Below are positions 43,637 to 51,566 of a DNA stretch of 64,000 nucleotides, piece by piece. The DNA is taken from positions 1-64,000 of the forward strand of contig JBHOQS010000003.1 of assembly GCA_042408875.1 (NCBI GenBank), written 5' to 3'. How positions within the stretch are numbered: position 1 is the stretch's first letter; every line of letters starts with the position of its first letter. Under the pieces are notes generated by a model. That model was not told where the DNA came from. It worked only from the letters and a program-made list of their open reading frames with translations, and searched no databases. The DNA comes from JBHOQS01 sp042408875 (lineage in GTDB: Bacteria; Chloroflexota; UBA11872; JBHOQS01). The translations under genes were made by a program, and so were the position numbers.

Positions 43637-44473
43637 ATGCAGCGATTGGCAGGGCAGGTAGCGATCGTCACGGGTGGTGCCTGGGGGATCGGCGGTGCTA
43701 CAGCGCGACGGCTGGCGGAGGAGGGCGCCAGCGTGCTCATCGCCGATATCGACGAGGCCGCGGCTGAGCGCAACGCCGCAACCATCCGCGCCGCAGGCGG
43801 TACGGCAGCCGTCCTAGTGGCCGACGTGGGCCGGCACGACGACGTGCGCGCCATGGTCGATGAGGCCGTGCGCCGGTGGGGCAAGCTTACCATCCTGGTG
43901 AACAACGCCTACAATCCGCTGGGCGGTGGGGATGGTAGCGCTGTTGACGTCACTGAAGAGCAGTGGGACCGCGCGCTGGCCGTGCTGATGAAGGCGATCT
44001 TCCTAGGCGCCAAGTACGCCGTGCCAGCGATGCAGGCTGCGGGCGGAGGCTCGATCGTGAATGTCTCGTCTGTGCACGGCTTCCTGGCCGCGCCGCGTGC
44101 GCTGGTCTACGAAGCGGGCAAGGCGGCCGTGATCCAGATGACCCGCCAGATGGCCTGCGACTTCGGACCCCTGGGTATTCGCGTGAACGCTGTCTGCCCC
44201 GGACACATCGTCACCGAGCGCATCCAGGCGCAGATGTGGGACCGCAATCCCGCCGGGCTGCGCTTCTTCGAGCAGCAGTACCCGCTCCGTCGCTGCGGCC
44301 GCCCGGTGGACATCGCCAACGCGATCGTCTTCCTGTGCTCGGATGAGGCCGCCTTCATCACCGGGCACGCCCTGGTCGTGGACGGCGGCCTGTCCATCCA
44401 GCTTCAGGAGAACCTCGGGGTGCACCTGGCGCACTACATCCAGGAGCACCCCGACACACCGCTCCCGTATTAG
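43637..44473 (+). CDS. Short-chain dehydrogenase/reductase
   Basis: A 278-residue classical SDR. The cofactor motif TGGAWGIGGATA is at residues 11-22, then the NNAYN variant of NNAG, the catalytic serine in VNVSSVHG and Tyr/Lys in LVYEAGKAAV near 156. CPGHIVTERIQAQMW and GHALVVDGGLS are typical. ADIDEA after strand two suggests NAD rather than NADP. The ATG at 43637 has tggaggt upstream. It probably oxidises a sugar or sugar alcohol with the nearby Gfo/Idh/MocA enzyme. Confidence 0.88.
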   Translation: MQRLAGQVAIVTGGAWGIGGATARRLAEEGASVLIADIDEAAAERNAATIRAAGGTAAVLVADVGRHDDVRAMVDEAVRRWGKLTILVNNAYNPLGGGDGSAVDVTEEQWDRALAVLMKAIFLGAKYAVPAMQAAGGGSIVNVSSVHGFLAAPRALVYEAGKAAVIQMTRQMACDFGPLGIRVNAVCPGHIVTERIQAQMWDRNPAGLRFFEQQYPLRRCGRPVDIANAIVFLCSDEAAFITGHALVVDGGLSIQLQENLGVHLAHYIQEHPDTPLPY

Positions 44474-44505
44474 CGCCTGCGACGCCTGGTCAGCGCTCCG
44501 TATGT

Positions 44506-44538
44506 GACGAGCAGTGAGCACTGGACGAGCAGTGAGCA
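44506..44538. repeat. 15-bp direct repeat downstream of the SDR gene
   Basis: gacgagcagtgagca occurs exactly at 44506-44520 and 44524-44538, spaced by three bases. It immediately precedes the stem-loop at 44547-44575. Confidence 0.75.
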
Positions 44539-44546
44539 TCATGCCT

Positions 44547-44575
44547 TGCTGGGGCAGCGCAGGGCTGCCCCAGCA
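44547..44575. terminator. Stem-loop between convergent SDR and DUF1080 genes
   Basis: tgctggggcagc (44547-44558) and gctgccccagca (44564-44575) form a perfect 12-bp stem with a 5-base loop. It is placed between two converging genes, as a bidirectional terminator would be, but lacks a T-run on either side. Confidence 0.55.
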
Positions 44576-44623
44576 GGGCGTCGGACGCGGGACGTGGCCT
44601 GCTCGGTCGCGCTCTGTCCGGTA

Positions 44624-45388
44624 CTACCAGAGGCCGAGTTCTGCGGCATCGAGCGGCCGGTACCAGATATTACGAAAGCGCACCGGGTCGCCGTGATCCT
44701 GGAGCATCAGCGGGCCGGCTGGCGGGTGCGGCGTATACGGGAGCACGCGGCGGTGTGTTGTCGGGCCAATGAGCGCCCGATGGTAGTGCACCAGCACGCC
44801 GTTGTGGAAGAGCGTCAGGAACGCAGGTGAGAGCAGCCGCTCCCCGTCGAAGCGCGGGGCGATCCAGACCAGGTCGTAGGTCTGCCACTCGCCCGGCCGG
44901 CGGCAGGCGTTGACCAACGGCGGGAACTGGCCGTAGATCGCCGCCGTCGTGCCATCGGCATAGGTCGGGTTCTGGTAGCAGTCGAGCACCTGGATCTCAT
45001 AGCGGCCCATCAGGAACACGCCGCTGTTGCTACGGCCCTGGCTCTCCCCTCGTACGTCCGGCGAGGCCATCCATTCGAGGTGCAACTGGCAATCGCCGAA
45101 CTGCACCGTGGTCTGGATGTTCCCGCTGCGTGGCACGACTTCCATGTAGCCGTTCTCGACCTTCCACGAGGCCGGGCGCCCATCCCCATGGACCCACCCG
45201 GCGAGGCTGCTGCCATCGAACAGAACGATGGCATCTGACGGCGGCCGGCCCGGCTGCTCCTGCGTGCTCTCAGTGCCGGGTGTGACCACGCGCGGCTGGG
45301 GACGATTGCGGTCATGCACCCGCCACGGCTGGCCGGGGAGAAACGGGGTGTCGTCATAGCCGGGCCGGGTGTCAGTCTGGCCTGCCAT
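44624..45388 (-). CDS. DUF1080 family protein (3-keto-glycoside hydrolase-like)
   Basis: A 254-residue protein with the DUF1080 jelly-roll. Key phrases are IVLFDGSSLAGW (about 54-65), WKVENGYMEVVP, CQLHLEWMASPD, GRSNSGVFLMGRYEIQVLD (about 118-136), EWQTYDLVWIAPRF and a C-terminal GPLMLQDHGDPVRFRNIWYRPL. Members of this family act on 3-keto-glycosides in some bacteria. Here no signal peptide is seen, so the enzyme would be intracellular. The neighbours, a Gfo/Idh/MocA oxidoreductase and an SDR, would supply the 3-keto step. The upstream region is AT-rich. Confidence 0.82.
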   Translation of the reverse strand: MAGQTDTRPGYDDTPFLPGQPWRVHDRNRPQPRVVTPGTESTQEQPGRPPSDAIVLFDGSSLAGWVHGDGRPASWKVENGYMEVVPRSGNIQTTVQFGDCQLHLEWMASPDVRGESQGRSNSGVFLMGRYEIQVLDCYQNPTYADGTTAAIYGQFPPLVNACRRPGEWQTYDLVWIAPRFDGERLLSPAFLTLFHNGVLVHYHRALIGPTTHRRVLPYTPHPPAGPLMLQDHGDPVRFRNIWYRPLDAAELGLW

Positions 45389-46139
45389 TGCGCTGGACCT
45401 CCCTTGAAAATATCATTCCGCTCTTGATAAAGAGGTTTTGATAAAGAGATTTTTCATCACCTGGTGGTGCTCAGACAGGCATCGGTCACCTCTTAGTTAC
45501 TTTAAGTACTTGCTGTAGATACTTATTCGATATTTAGATGTGGTATTTAGTTAGCTTTAATTTTTTTTGTTCACTTATTCATCACGTACTGTGGTGTAGC
45601 AGAGCGCTGCAATTTGGGAATACTGCGGCATAGACCGCCGCAGCGTGGACGACCGGACAGGTCCGGCACGTTGCGCCGCCGGCGCTGCCCAAGACAGGAA
45701 CCCTGTGCTCGGCGCAGCACGAGATGCCTCAGTGTCACCCAGAGCGCAAAGCCCGACAGAGTATAGCACGCCCATGCGTAGTGCGGGGTGTGTCATCCTC
45801 GCGCCTCCCTCAAGGCATCCTCTCACCTCCATCAGTAAGGGTGGGCGACTCCTCGGCGGACTACACAAGGCGTCGATCCTCCGATGCAGTGGGGTGCTAG
45901 AGCTACGCACCAGCACCAAGCATTGCCGCGCTGCGCCTCTTGTCAGTGCAGATCATGTTCGCTACGATTAGCCCAAAAGGGCGACACATGCACGCGGTGC
46001 TGCACAGATCGCAGGGCTAGATCGGACGCTGCAGATCTGCGTTGCGCCAGTCATGTGGGCCCTGACTTGTGCGGTATGGAGACTGTGATATAAATAGTAT
46101 AAATAGTACGTGAATAGCACGTGGTAAAGGAGCGCCCAA
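45389..46139. other. Long intergenic region (750 bp), AT-rich at its left end
   Basis: 45413-45578 is strongly AT-rich, with a tandem ttgataaagag (two copies, 45426-45447) and a t8 run near 45561. It may carry the DUF1080 promoter. A 73-codon minus-strand frame (45575-45796) has a plausible gaggcgcgagg site before its ATG, but no recognisable sequence. The right end (46088-46108) has tandem tataaatag copies before the next binding-protein gene. Confidence 0.4.
46090..46107 (+). promoter_or_regulatory. Duplicated -10-like element before a binding-protein gene
   Basis: tataaatag occurs twice in tandem (46090-46098 and 46099-46107), followed by tacgtgaatag and cacgtgg, giving two TATAAA hexamers about 35-50 bases before the start codon at 46140. 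The ribosome-binding site is taaaggag. Confidence 0.5.
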
Positions 46140-47606
46140 ATGAAAGCAGGCAAGATCCTTCCAGAGCTGGCGCCAGCAGATGCTCCAGGTCACAGCAAGC
46201 ACGGCGCCGCGGCAACACGTCGCACCTTGCTCACCCGCTTGAGCGGGTCGGTGGTGACGTTGGCCGTGGCCTCGGCCTGCCGGGCAGGCGGGCCAGCTCC
46301 TGAGGGGGCCAGGCCGGCGCCGGCCTTTGACAAGGAAGTCGAGATCCGCTGGACCACCTGGGGCAACGAGACGCACCCGATGGTGAAGGCGTCGACGCTT
46401 GGCGTCGAGGCATTCAGCAAGCACTTCCCGAAGATTAAGGTGCGCAACCTGCCCGACCCCGGCTGCGCGGCGGTGACCACCCAGTTCGCTGCCGGCGATG
46501 GCCCGGATGTGGCCGGCCAGTGCTGCACCTGCTTGCCCGAATGGGCACGCGCCGGTGTCACCGAGAACCTCGACCCCTACATCAAGCGCGACTGGAAGAA
46601 AGAGCAGATCGCCGACTTCGCTGAGCTCCAGTACAATTGGTTCAACGGCCAGCACTTCAACCAGCCGGAACTCGGCCAGTATGCTGTGCCCATGTACATG
46701 GGCACGATCGCCCTGTACTACAACACGGCTCGCTTTCGCGAGGCAGGGGTGCCCTTCCCCGATGAGACGTGGGACTGGGACAAGTATCGGGAGACGATGC
46801 TGCGGTTGACTAACCCGGCCAAGAACCAGTTCGGCGGCTACATGGTCTTTGGCTGGGACCGACGCCAGCAGCTCGTGAACCAGAACGGCGGCAATATGGT
46901 CGATCCGAAGGACGACCTGAAAGCTGTCGTCGATCAGCCAAAGACCGTCGAGGCGTTCCAGTGGATTTACGAGCGCATGTGGCGAGACCATAGCGCCCCG
47001 CGCTACGCCGCCGATGGAGACGAGCGGCCGCAACCGGTGAATATCTTCCAGATGATCGGCTCTGGGTTCGTGGCCATGATGCAGGAGGGGTCATGGATCC
47101 TCGCCCGCATGACCCCGGCTGCCCTAGGTACAGAAGAGGAAGTGTGGAACGTAGCACCGCTGCCCAAGGGCCCGACCGGGCTGCGCGCTACCCTGGCCAC
47201 CACGGATGGCTGGATCATCTGGAACGGGTCGAAGAACAAAGACGCTGCTTGGGAGCTGGTCAAGTTCCTGCAAACGGACGAATGGTGGGAGATCAACATT
47301 CCCATCACCGGCCAGCAGCCGACGCGCAAGTCGCTCCAGGACCGCTGGGCGGATCTGTTAAAGAAGGGCCAGTCGTTCCTGGCCAATATCAACCTGCGGC
47401 CCTTCACCGACGCAGTGAAGCAGAACTATGCGCGGCCGGTCGAGCTGTTCCGCTTCCATACCCAGGTGGCGCCGATCGTCGAGCAGTATTACAACGCCTC
47501 GGTACGGGATAACAAGCAGGGTGTGCGCGAAGCGATGGTGAAAGCTGCCGCTGAAGCGAACGAGCAGCTCAGGATCCTCGCCCAGCAGGCCGGCATCAAG
47601 CGCTAG
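46140..47606 (+). CDS. Extracellular solute-binding lipoprotein, family 1, cysteine-containing
   Basis: A 488-residue binding protein with an unusually long N-region (about 26 residues) before the twin-arginine-type signal TRRTLLTRLSGSVVTLAVASAC. A cysteine near residue 47 would be lipidated. The mature part begins VEIRWTTWGNETHP and has DGWIIWNGSKNKDAAWELV and other family 1 elements. It contains an uncommon cluster of four cysteines in PDPGCAAVTTQF and GQCCTCLPEW (about residues 104-140), absent from the other four binding proteins here. It starts at ATG 46140 with aaaggag upstream. Confidence 0.86.
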   Translation: MKAGKILPELAPADAPGHSKHGAAATRRTLLTRLSGSVVTLAVASACRAGGPAPEGARPAPAFDKEVEIRWTTWGNETHPMVKASTLGVEAFSKHFPKIKVRNLPDPGCAAVTTQFAAGDGPDVAGQCCTCLPEWARAGVTENLDPYIKRDWKKEQIADFAELQYNWFNGQHFNQPELGQYAVPMYMGTIALYYNTARFREAGVPFPDETWDWDKYRETMLRLTNPAKNQFGGYMVFGWDRRQQLVNQNGGNMVDPKDDLKAVVDQPKTVEAFQWIYERMWRDHSAPRYAADGDERPQPVNIFQMIGSGFVAMMQEGSWILARMTPAALGTEEEVWNVAPLPKGPTGLRATLATTDGWIIWNGSKNKDAAWELVKFLQTDEWWEINIPITGQQPTRKSLQDRWADLLKKGQSFLANINLRPFTDAVKQNYARPVELFRFHTQVAPIVEQYYNASVRDNKQGVREAMVKAAAEANEQLRILAQQAGIKR

Positions 47607-47618
47607 GCCGCTACCGTA

Positions 47619-48257
47619 CTATGTCCGGCCTCCGAAGCTGACAGGCCAGGACGGGCGGTGCATGGAGAGCCATGGCGGCATGGCCGGGGGCTGCCGCAGC
47701 AGGCGCAGGTCGCCAGCTTGGCCGCGCGGCCGGCTGAGGATGAGCCATGCCCCGGCCAGCGTCAGCATCGAGCCGAGCAGCATCACAGTGACACGGCGCC
47801 GTACCTCCGGGGTCAGGTCAAAGCCGGCGTGCGGCCCGCGCTCGACACCGGCGCGCACGAGCGGTGGCAGCTCCCAGACTGGCGCAGCCGCCGCCACGGC
47901 GCGTACCGCCCGCAGGCACGACTCCCACAAGGGGCTGCCACCGAGCCGCTTCATCTGCCCGCCAGGGGATAGCCCCTCGGCCGCTTGCAGCCTGGCCGTG
48001 TACGCACCGCTCAAGAGCTCGTGTTCGAGCGCCGCGACGAACTGGGCGCGCGGCTCAACCGGTTGCAAGGCGCGGGAGAGCGCGCGCACGGTCTCCAGCA
48101 GGCGAACATCCTGCGGCGCGACCGGCAGGACAGTGATCCCCTGTCCGTGCACCAGCGCGTCGACCCAGTCCGCCAGCAGTTCGACCCGCCGCGCCAGCTC
48201 ACCGCGTTGAGGCACGGATACAGACGCTTCAGAGGTGCGTGGCTGGAACGGGTTCAT
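47619..48257 (-). CDS. Predicted membrane-anchored partner of the ECF sigma factor (putative anti-sigma)
   Basis: A 212-residue protein of no recognised family. The N-terminal two thirds are helical and presumably cytoplasmic. One hydrophobic stretch (VTVMLLGSMLTLAGAWLIL, about 162-180) could span the membrane, followed by a short tail. Its start codon overlaps the stop of the sigma factor gene by one base (TGATG at 48255-48259), the usual arrangement for a sigma/anti-sigma pair. The anti-sigma role is inferred from that position and topology only. No zinc-binding ASD motif (HxxxCxxC) is seen. Confidence 0.6.
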   Translation of the reverse strand: MNPFQPRTSEASVSVPQRGELARRVELLADWVDALVHGQGITVLPVAPQDVRLLETVRALSRALQPVEPRAQFVAALEHELLSGAYTARLQAAEGLSPGGQMKRLGGSPLWESCLRAVRAVAAAAPVWELPPLVRAGVERGPHAGFDLTPEVRRRVTVMLLGSMLTLAGAWLILSRPRGQAGDLRLLRQPPAMPPWLSMHRPSWPVSFGGRT

Positions 48258-48898
48258 CAGACCATCCCCTCCCTGTCCAGGAGCTGGCGCAAAGCCACGA
48301 TCGTGCGATGCAACAACGCCTTGACCGCCCCCTCCGTGCGGTTCATCGTGCGGGCGATCTCGGCATTGGAGAGCCCGAACACAAACTTCATCAGGAGGAG
48401 GTGCTGCCGTTCTGGAGGGAGCCGCCGCACCGCCGCCCGCACGTGCTCCGCCTCTACCTGTGACGCCACCTGCTCCTCAGGGTCGTCAAACGCGCGGACC
48501 TCACCTGCCGACACCTCCAGACGGACGAGCCGGTGCCGGCTGCGATCACGATGCCAGTTCGCGGCCAGGTTATGGGCGATGCGTAGCAGCCACGCCGAGA
48601 ACGGTAGCCCCCGCTCGTCATACCGCGGGAGGTGGGCGAGCGCCCTGGCGAAGGTCTGCGCCGTGAGGTCCTCCGCATCCTCCACCCGACCAGTCCGGTA
48701 GTACAGGTAGGTGTAGACACGCCGCACGTACCGCCGGTACAGGTCGCCGAACGCTTGCGGGTCGGCTTGCGCCCGACGCACCAGCACTGCATCATCTTCT
48801 TCCGGCGAGACATGCTCGCCGGAACGCTCCTGGCACCCGCTCGCCGGCATTCCCTGGCTCGTGGCGATGGACTCGTCGCTTGCTGGAGGCTCTCTCAT
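48257..48898 (-). CDS. RNA polymerase sigma factor, ECF type
   Basis: A 213-residue group 4 sigma factor. Region 2 (about 48-110) includes FGDLYRRYVRRVYTYLYYRT, VEDAEDLTAQTFARAL and FSAWLLRIAHNLAANWHR. A short linker follows, then region 4 (about 150-210) with LPPERQHLLLMKFVFGLSN, AEIARTMNRTEGAVKALLHR as the helix-turn-helix. The N-terminal 35 residues are a non-conserved extension. It should direct RNA polymerase to a small regulon in response to an envelope or stress signal. The gene overlaps its probable membrane partner by one base, and clpS is divergent from it. Confidence 0.9.
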   Translation of the reverse strand: MREPPASDESIATSQGMPASGCQERSGEHVSPEEDDAVLVRRAQADPQAFGDLYRRYVRRVYTYLYYRTGRVEDAEDLTAQTFARALAHLPRYDERGLPFSAWLLRIAHNLAANWHRDRSRHRLVRLEVSAGEVRAFDDPEEQVASQVEAEHVRAAVRRLPPERQHLLLMKFVFGLSNAEIARTMNRTEGAVKALLHRTIVALRQLLDREGMV

Positions 48899-49080
48899 TT
48901 ACATGAACACCACTCGTGGACACGCGTTACGGCTGGTTATCTCGCGTGCTCTCAGCATACCACACCACTGGCACTTGACACTGCCTCCAGCCCGGCACTA
49001 CCATGTCTGTGGACGCCCGGTCTACCGGTGCGCTGGGGTATCCTCCAGCGCATGTCAGCACTGCTCTTGATGCAGAGACC

Positions 49081-49392
49081 ATGGGAAGCCTCGTCCCTCG
49101 CACGCAGCGGAGCACGGGCGAACAGACCCGACGTGAGATACGCGACTGGACGGACCTGCTGCCACCGTATCGGGTGCTTCTGCACAACGACGACGTGAAC
49201 ACCATGGACCACGTCGTGCGCGCGTTGCTGCGCTCGATCCCAGGCATGAGCAGAGAGCGGGCCTGGGCTATCATGTGGGAGGCCCACACCACCGGCGTGG
49301 CCGAGGTCATCGTGTGTCCGCTCGAGCAGGCTGAGCTCTACCGGGACCGCTTGCAGAGTTATAGCCTGACAGCCACCATCGAACGAGCATAG
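49081..49392 (+). CDS. clpS: ATP-dependent Clp protease adaptor ClpS
   Basis: A 103-residue adaptor that hands N-degron substrates to ClpAP or ClpCP. The conserved YRVLLHNDDVNTMDHVVRAL is near residue 31, followed by SRERAWAIMWEAHTTGVAEV (ClpS core helix) and CPLEQAELYRDRLQSYSLTATIE. I choose ATG 49081 because it gives the usual length. ATG 49003 would add 26 residues, and a TTGACA (48975-48980) with a tacc-type -10 at about 48999 would put the transcription start after 49003. No strong ribosome-binding site decides it. A clpA/clpC gene is not in the window. Confidence 0.9.
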   Translation: MGSLVPRTQRSTGEQTRREIRDWTDLLPPYRVLLHNDDVNTMDHVVRALLRSIPGMSRERAWAIMWEAHTTGVAEVIVCPLEQAELYRDRLQSYSLTATIERA

Positions 49393-49691
49393 AGAGATTC
49401 TTCGTCCTGCGTGTGTATCTTGCCTCTCGAAGCAAGCTTCTTGCTTCCGCACGCAGGATTGGCGGTGGCCTACACCCGCACGTTGCCCTTTGTCTCCTTG
49501 CTTCCGCGCGCACGCAGGATCGCCCCCATGCCGCAGCACCCGCACGCGTGCATCCACCTGCGCACGCCGCGCCGCCATGGGGCTCTCATCCTGAGGAGCG
49601 CTCGAGTGACCCGCAGCCCTCTCCGCCCGGACATTCACGTCCCCCGTTGCCTGTCTACCGGGGACCACCTCAGCGTGGCGAGGATGAGTGG

Positions 49692-49729
49692 ACCATGGTC
49701 CTAGGACAACAATGATCTAGGACTATGGT
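49692..49729. repeat. 13-bp inverted repeat
   Basis: accatggtcctag (49692-49704) and ctaggactatggt (49717-49729) are reverse complements with one mismatch and a 12-base loop. Each arm also contains internal symmetry (ctag, ccatgg). Intergenic, upstream of the subtilase gene. Confidence 0.6.
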
Positions 49730-49872
49730 AAGAGTGGCTGAAACTGCCGACAATGGTACTAGCTGCAGAGAAGTGTGCGCTCCGGGCTCTAGGCCTTCCT
49801 GGTACCTTGAGACGTAGTGCTGCTGGCTGCTCGTCGCGTCGCAGGATCACCAAGTGTATAGGACTACCCGGC

Positions 49873-49899
49873 ATATTAGGCCGGTTATATTAGGCCGGT
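49873..49899. repeat. 14-bp-period tandem repeat in front of the subtilase gene
   Basis: atattaggccggt at 49873-49885 and 49887-49899, followed by a degenerate third start (atgttagg). The last copy merges into the ribosome-binding site aggag of the subtilase. Each copy contains a tatatta-like -10 hexamer. Confidence 0.7.
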
Positions 49900-49919
49900 A
49901 TGTTAGGAGAAACACACAA

Positions 49920-51452
49920 ATGATTTCGCAGAGATGGGGACAGGGGAGTTCTGTCAGAGGCAGCGCGCTACGCCCGGCAGTACAGAGGCGTATCCTCACA
50001 GTATGCATCGCCATCGCCATGCTCGCTGTGCTGGTCTTGCCCGGACCAGCTCGGCACACAGAAGCCGCCCTCTTGCCACGGGTGCATGCTGCGGTATACA
50101 GCTGGGCACAAGCGAATCCCGGCCAACTTGTTCCCGTAATTGTGCAAACGTATGTGAATGATGGACAAGCGCTTGCGCTTGTCAGCCAGCGCGGTGGGAT
50201 CGTCAGCCGCAGCTTCCCGTTTATAAAGGCGTTTGCCGCAGCCGTACCCGCCACGTCGCTGGACATCCTCGGCCTGAGCCCAAGCGTGCGCTGGGTATCC
50301 TTCGATGCCGGCCTGCGTGTAACCGCTGAGCCTGTGGATGCCTCAACACTGGCCACAACCTTTCCCCGAAGCGTAGCGGCAGACCAAGCCTGGAAGCCTC
50401 CTACCGGGTTGACAGGCCGCGGCATCACCGTTGCGGTCCTGGACACTGGGATCAGCCCCTCCCCTGATCTGTACAGTGGCTCAACGAGCCGTATCGTGGC
50501 GTCCTATGTCGCGAACCCGCGCGCCGGCAGCTCTGCGGATGGCTATGGCCACGGCACCCATGTCGCCGGGATTATCGCCGGCAACGGGGCACGCAGCGAC
50601 GGTAAGTATATTGGCATCGCGCCGCAAGCGCATCTCGTGAACGTCAAGGTCAGCGATGATACCGGGAAGGCTCAGGTGAGCGATGCCCTCGCCGGGCTGC
50701 AGTGGGTTTACGAGAACCGGGCGCGCTACACTATTCGCGTGGTGAACATGTCGCTGACCTCGACTGTGCCGCAGAGTTACTTGACGGACCCATTGAATGC
50801 AGCGGTAGAAGAGCTGTGGTTTAGCGGCGTGGTCGTCGTGGTAGCGGCCGGCAATCGCGGTGGCGGTTTCTGCGCCGTCTGTCACGCGCCGGCAAATGAC
50901 CCGTATGTGATCACCGTCGGTGCGGTCGATGAACACGGTACAGCTACCACCGCGGATGATACACGTGCGACGTGGTCCAGCTATGGGCAGAGCATCGACG
51001 GCGCTAGCAAGCCGGACCTCGTTGCTCCCGGCTCCCGCATCGTCTCGCTTCTCGCCGGCACTACCAGTGTTCTTGCTACGAAGTATCCGCAGAACATCGC
51101 TGACCAGTTCTACTTCCGTATGGGCGGGACCTCGATGGCCGCGCCGATCGTTGCCGGTGCCGTCGCCCTTATACTCCAGGATGAGCCCATGCTCTCTCCA
51201 GACCAGGTGAAGCAGCGGCTCATGAGCACTGCCACCTCACTGAGCAGCGCGGGCGTCGGGCGGGGCGAGGTGAACATCTGGGCCGCTGTTACGGCCACCC
51301 GCACTGGTGCAGCGAACGGCGGGCTCCTGCCGAGCCTTGGGTTTAACCCAGCAACGGGAACCCTCAGCCCCGATGGGGTCTCCTGGGACGGTGTGTCCTG
51401 GGATGGCGTCTCCTGGGACGGCGTGAGCTGGGATAACGCAGTACCGGAGTAG
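49920..51452 (+). CDS. Secreted subtilisin-family (S8) serine protease with C-terminal DGVSW repeats
   Basis: A 510-residue protease. Signal peptide at about 24-50 (hydrophobic ILTVCIAIAMLAVLVL after basic residues), an I9-like propeptide (about 55-150: PVIVQTYVNDGQALALV), then the S8 domain with Asp in VAVLDTGIS (about 174), His in GHGTHVAG (about 213), the oxyanion Asn in AAGNRGG and Ser in GGTSMAAPI (about 405). The last 30 residues are four near-perfect DGVSW repeats followed by DNAVPE. The ATG at 49920 has ggagaa upstream. The protease should act outside the cell on proteins or peptides. The repeat tail is unusual and may be a cleaved or anchoring segment. Confidence 0.93.
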   Translation: MISQRWGQGSSVRGSALRPAVQRRILTVCIAIAMLAVLVLPGPARHTEAALLPRVHAAVYSWAQANPGQLVPVIVQTYVNDGQALALVSQRGGIVSRSFPFIKAFAAAVPATSLDILGLSPSVRWVSFDAGLRVTAEPVDASTLATTFPRSVAADQAWKPPTGLTGRGITVAVLDTGISPSPDLYSGSTSRIVASYVANPRAGSSADGYGHGTHVAGIIAGNGARSDGKYIGIAPQAHLVNVKVSDDTGKAQVSDALAGLQWVYENRARYTIRVVNMSLTSTVPQSYLTDPLNAAVEELWFSGVVVVVAAGNRGGGFCAVCHAPANDPYVITVGAVDEHGTATTADDTRATWSSYGQSIDGASKPDLVAPGSRIVSLLAGTTSVLATKYPQNIADQFYFRMGGTSMAAPIVAGAVALILQDEPMLSPDQVKQRLMSTATSLSSAGVGRGEVNIWAAVTATRTGAANGGLLPSLGFNPATGTLSPDGVSWDGVSWDGVSWDGVSWDNAVPE

Positions 51453-51488
51453 CCGCGCGGCTCCTTGAGGCGTATCGTTTGGGGCACA

Positions 51489-51521
51489 GCAAGGCCGGTC
51501 GCTGGGAGCGACCGGCCTTGC
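51489..51521 (+). terminator. 15-bp stem-loop after the subtilase gene
   Basis: gcaaggccggtcgct (51489-51503) and agcgaccggccttgc (51507-51521) form a perfect stem with a ggg loop, 36 bases past the stop. There is no T-run, so efficiency as an intrinsic terminator is uncertain. Confidence 0.6.
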
Positions 51522-51566
51522 TCTACTGGGACGGCTCTTCCTGCCGACTATGACTCATGAACGGCA

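Larger units (their letters stand above)
49393..49919. other. Intergenic region (about 530 bp) with repeats
   Basis: No gene recognised. It holds two copies of a cttgcttccgc-gcacgcaggat unit (about 49438-49460 and 49498-49522), a 13-bp inverted repeat at 49692-49729 and a tandem atattaggccggt duplication at 49873-49899. Confidence 0.5.

Noticed and set aside
45575..45796. Possible 73-residue minus-strand protein
   Set aside because: Has a passable ribosome-binding site but no domain, membrane segment or conserved pattern, and sits next to AT-rich repeats. Mentioned only in the spacer entry.
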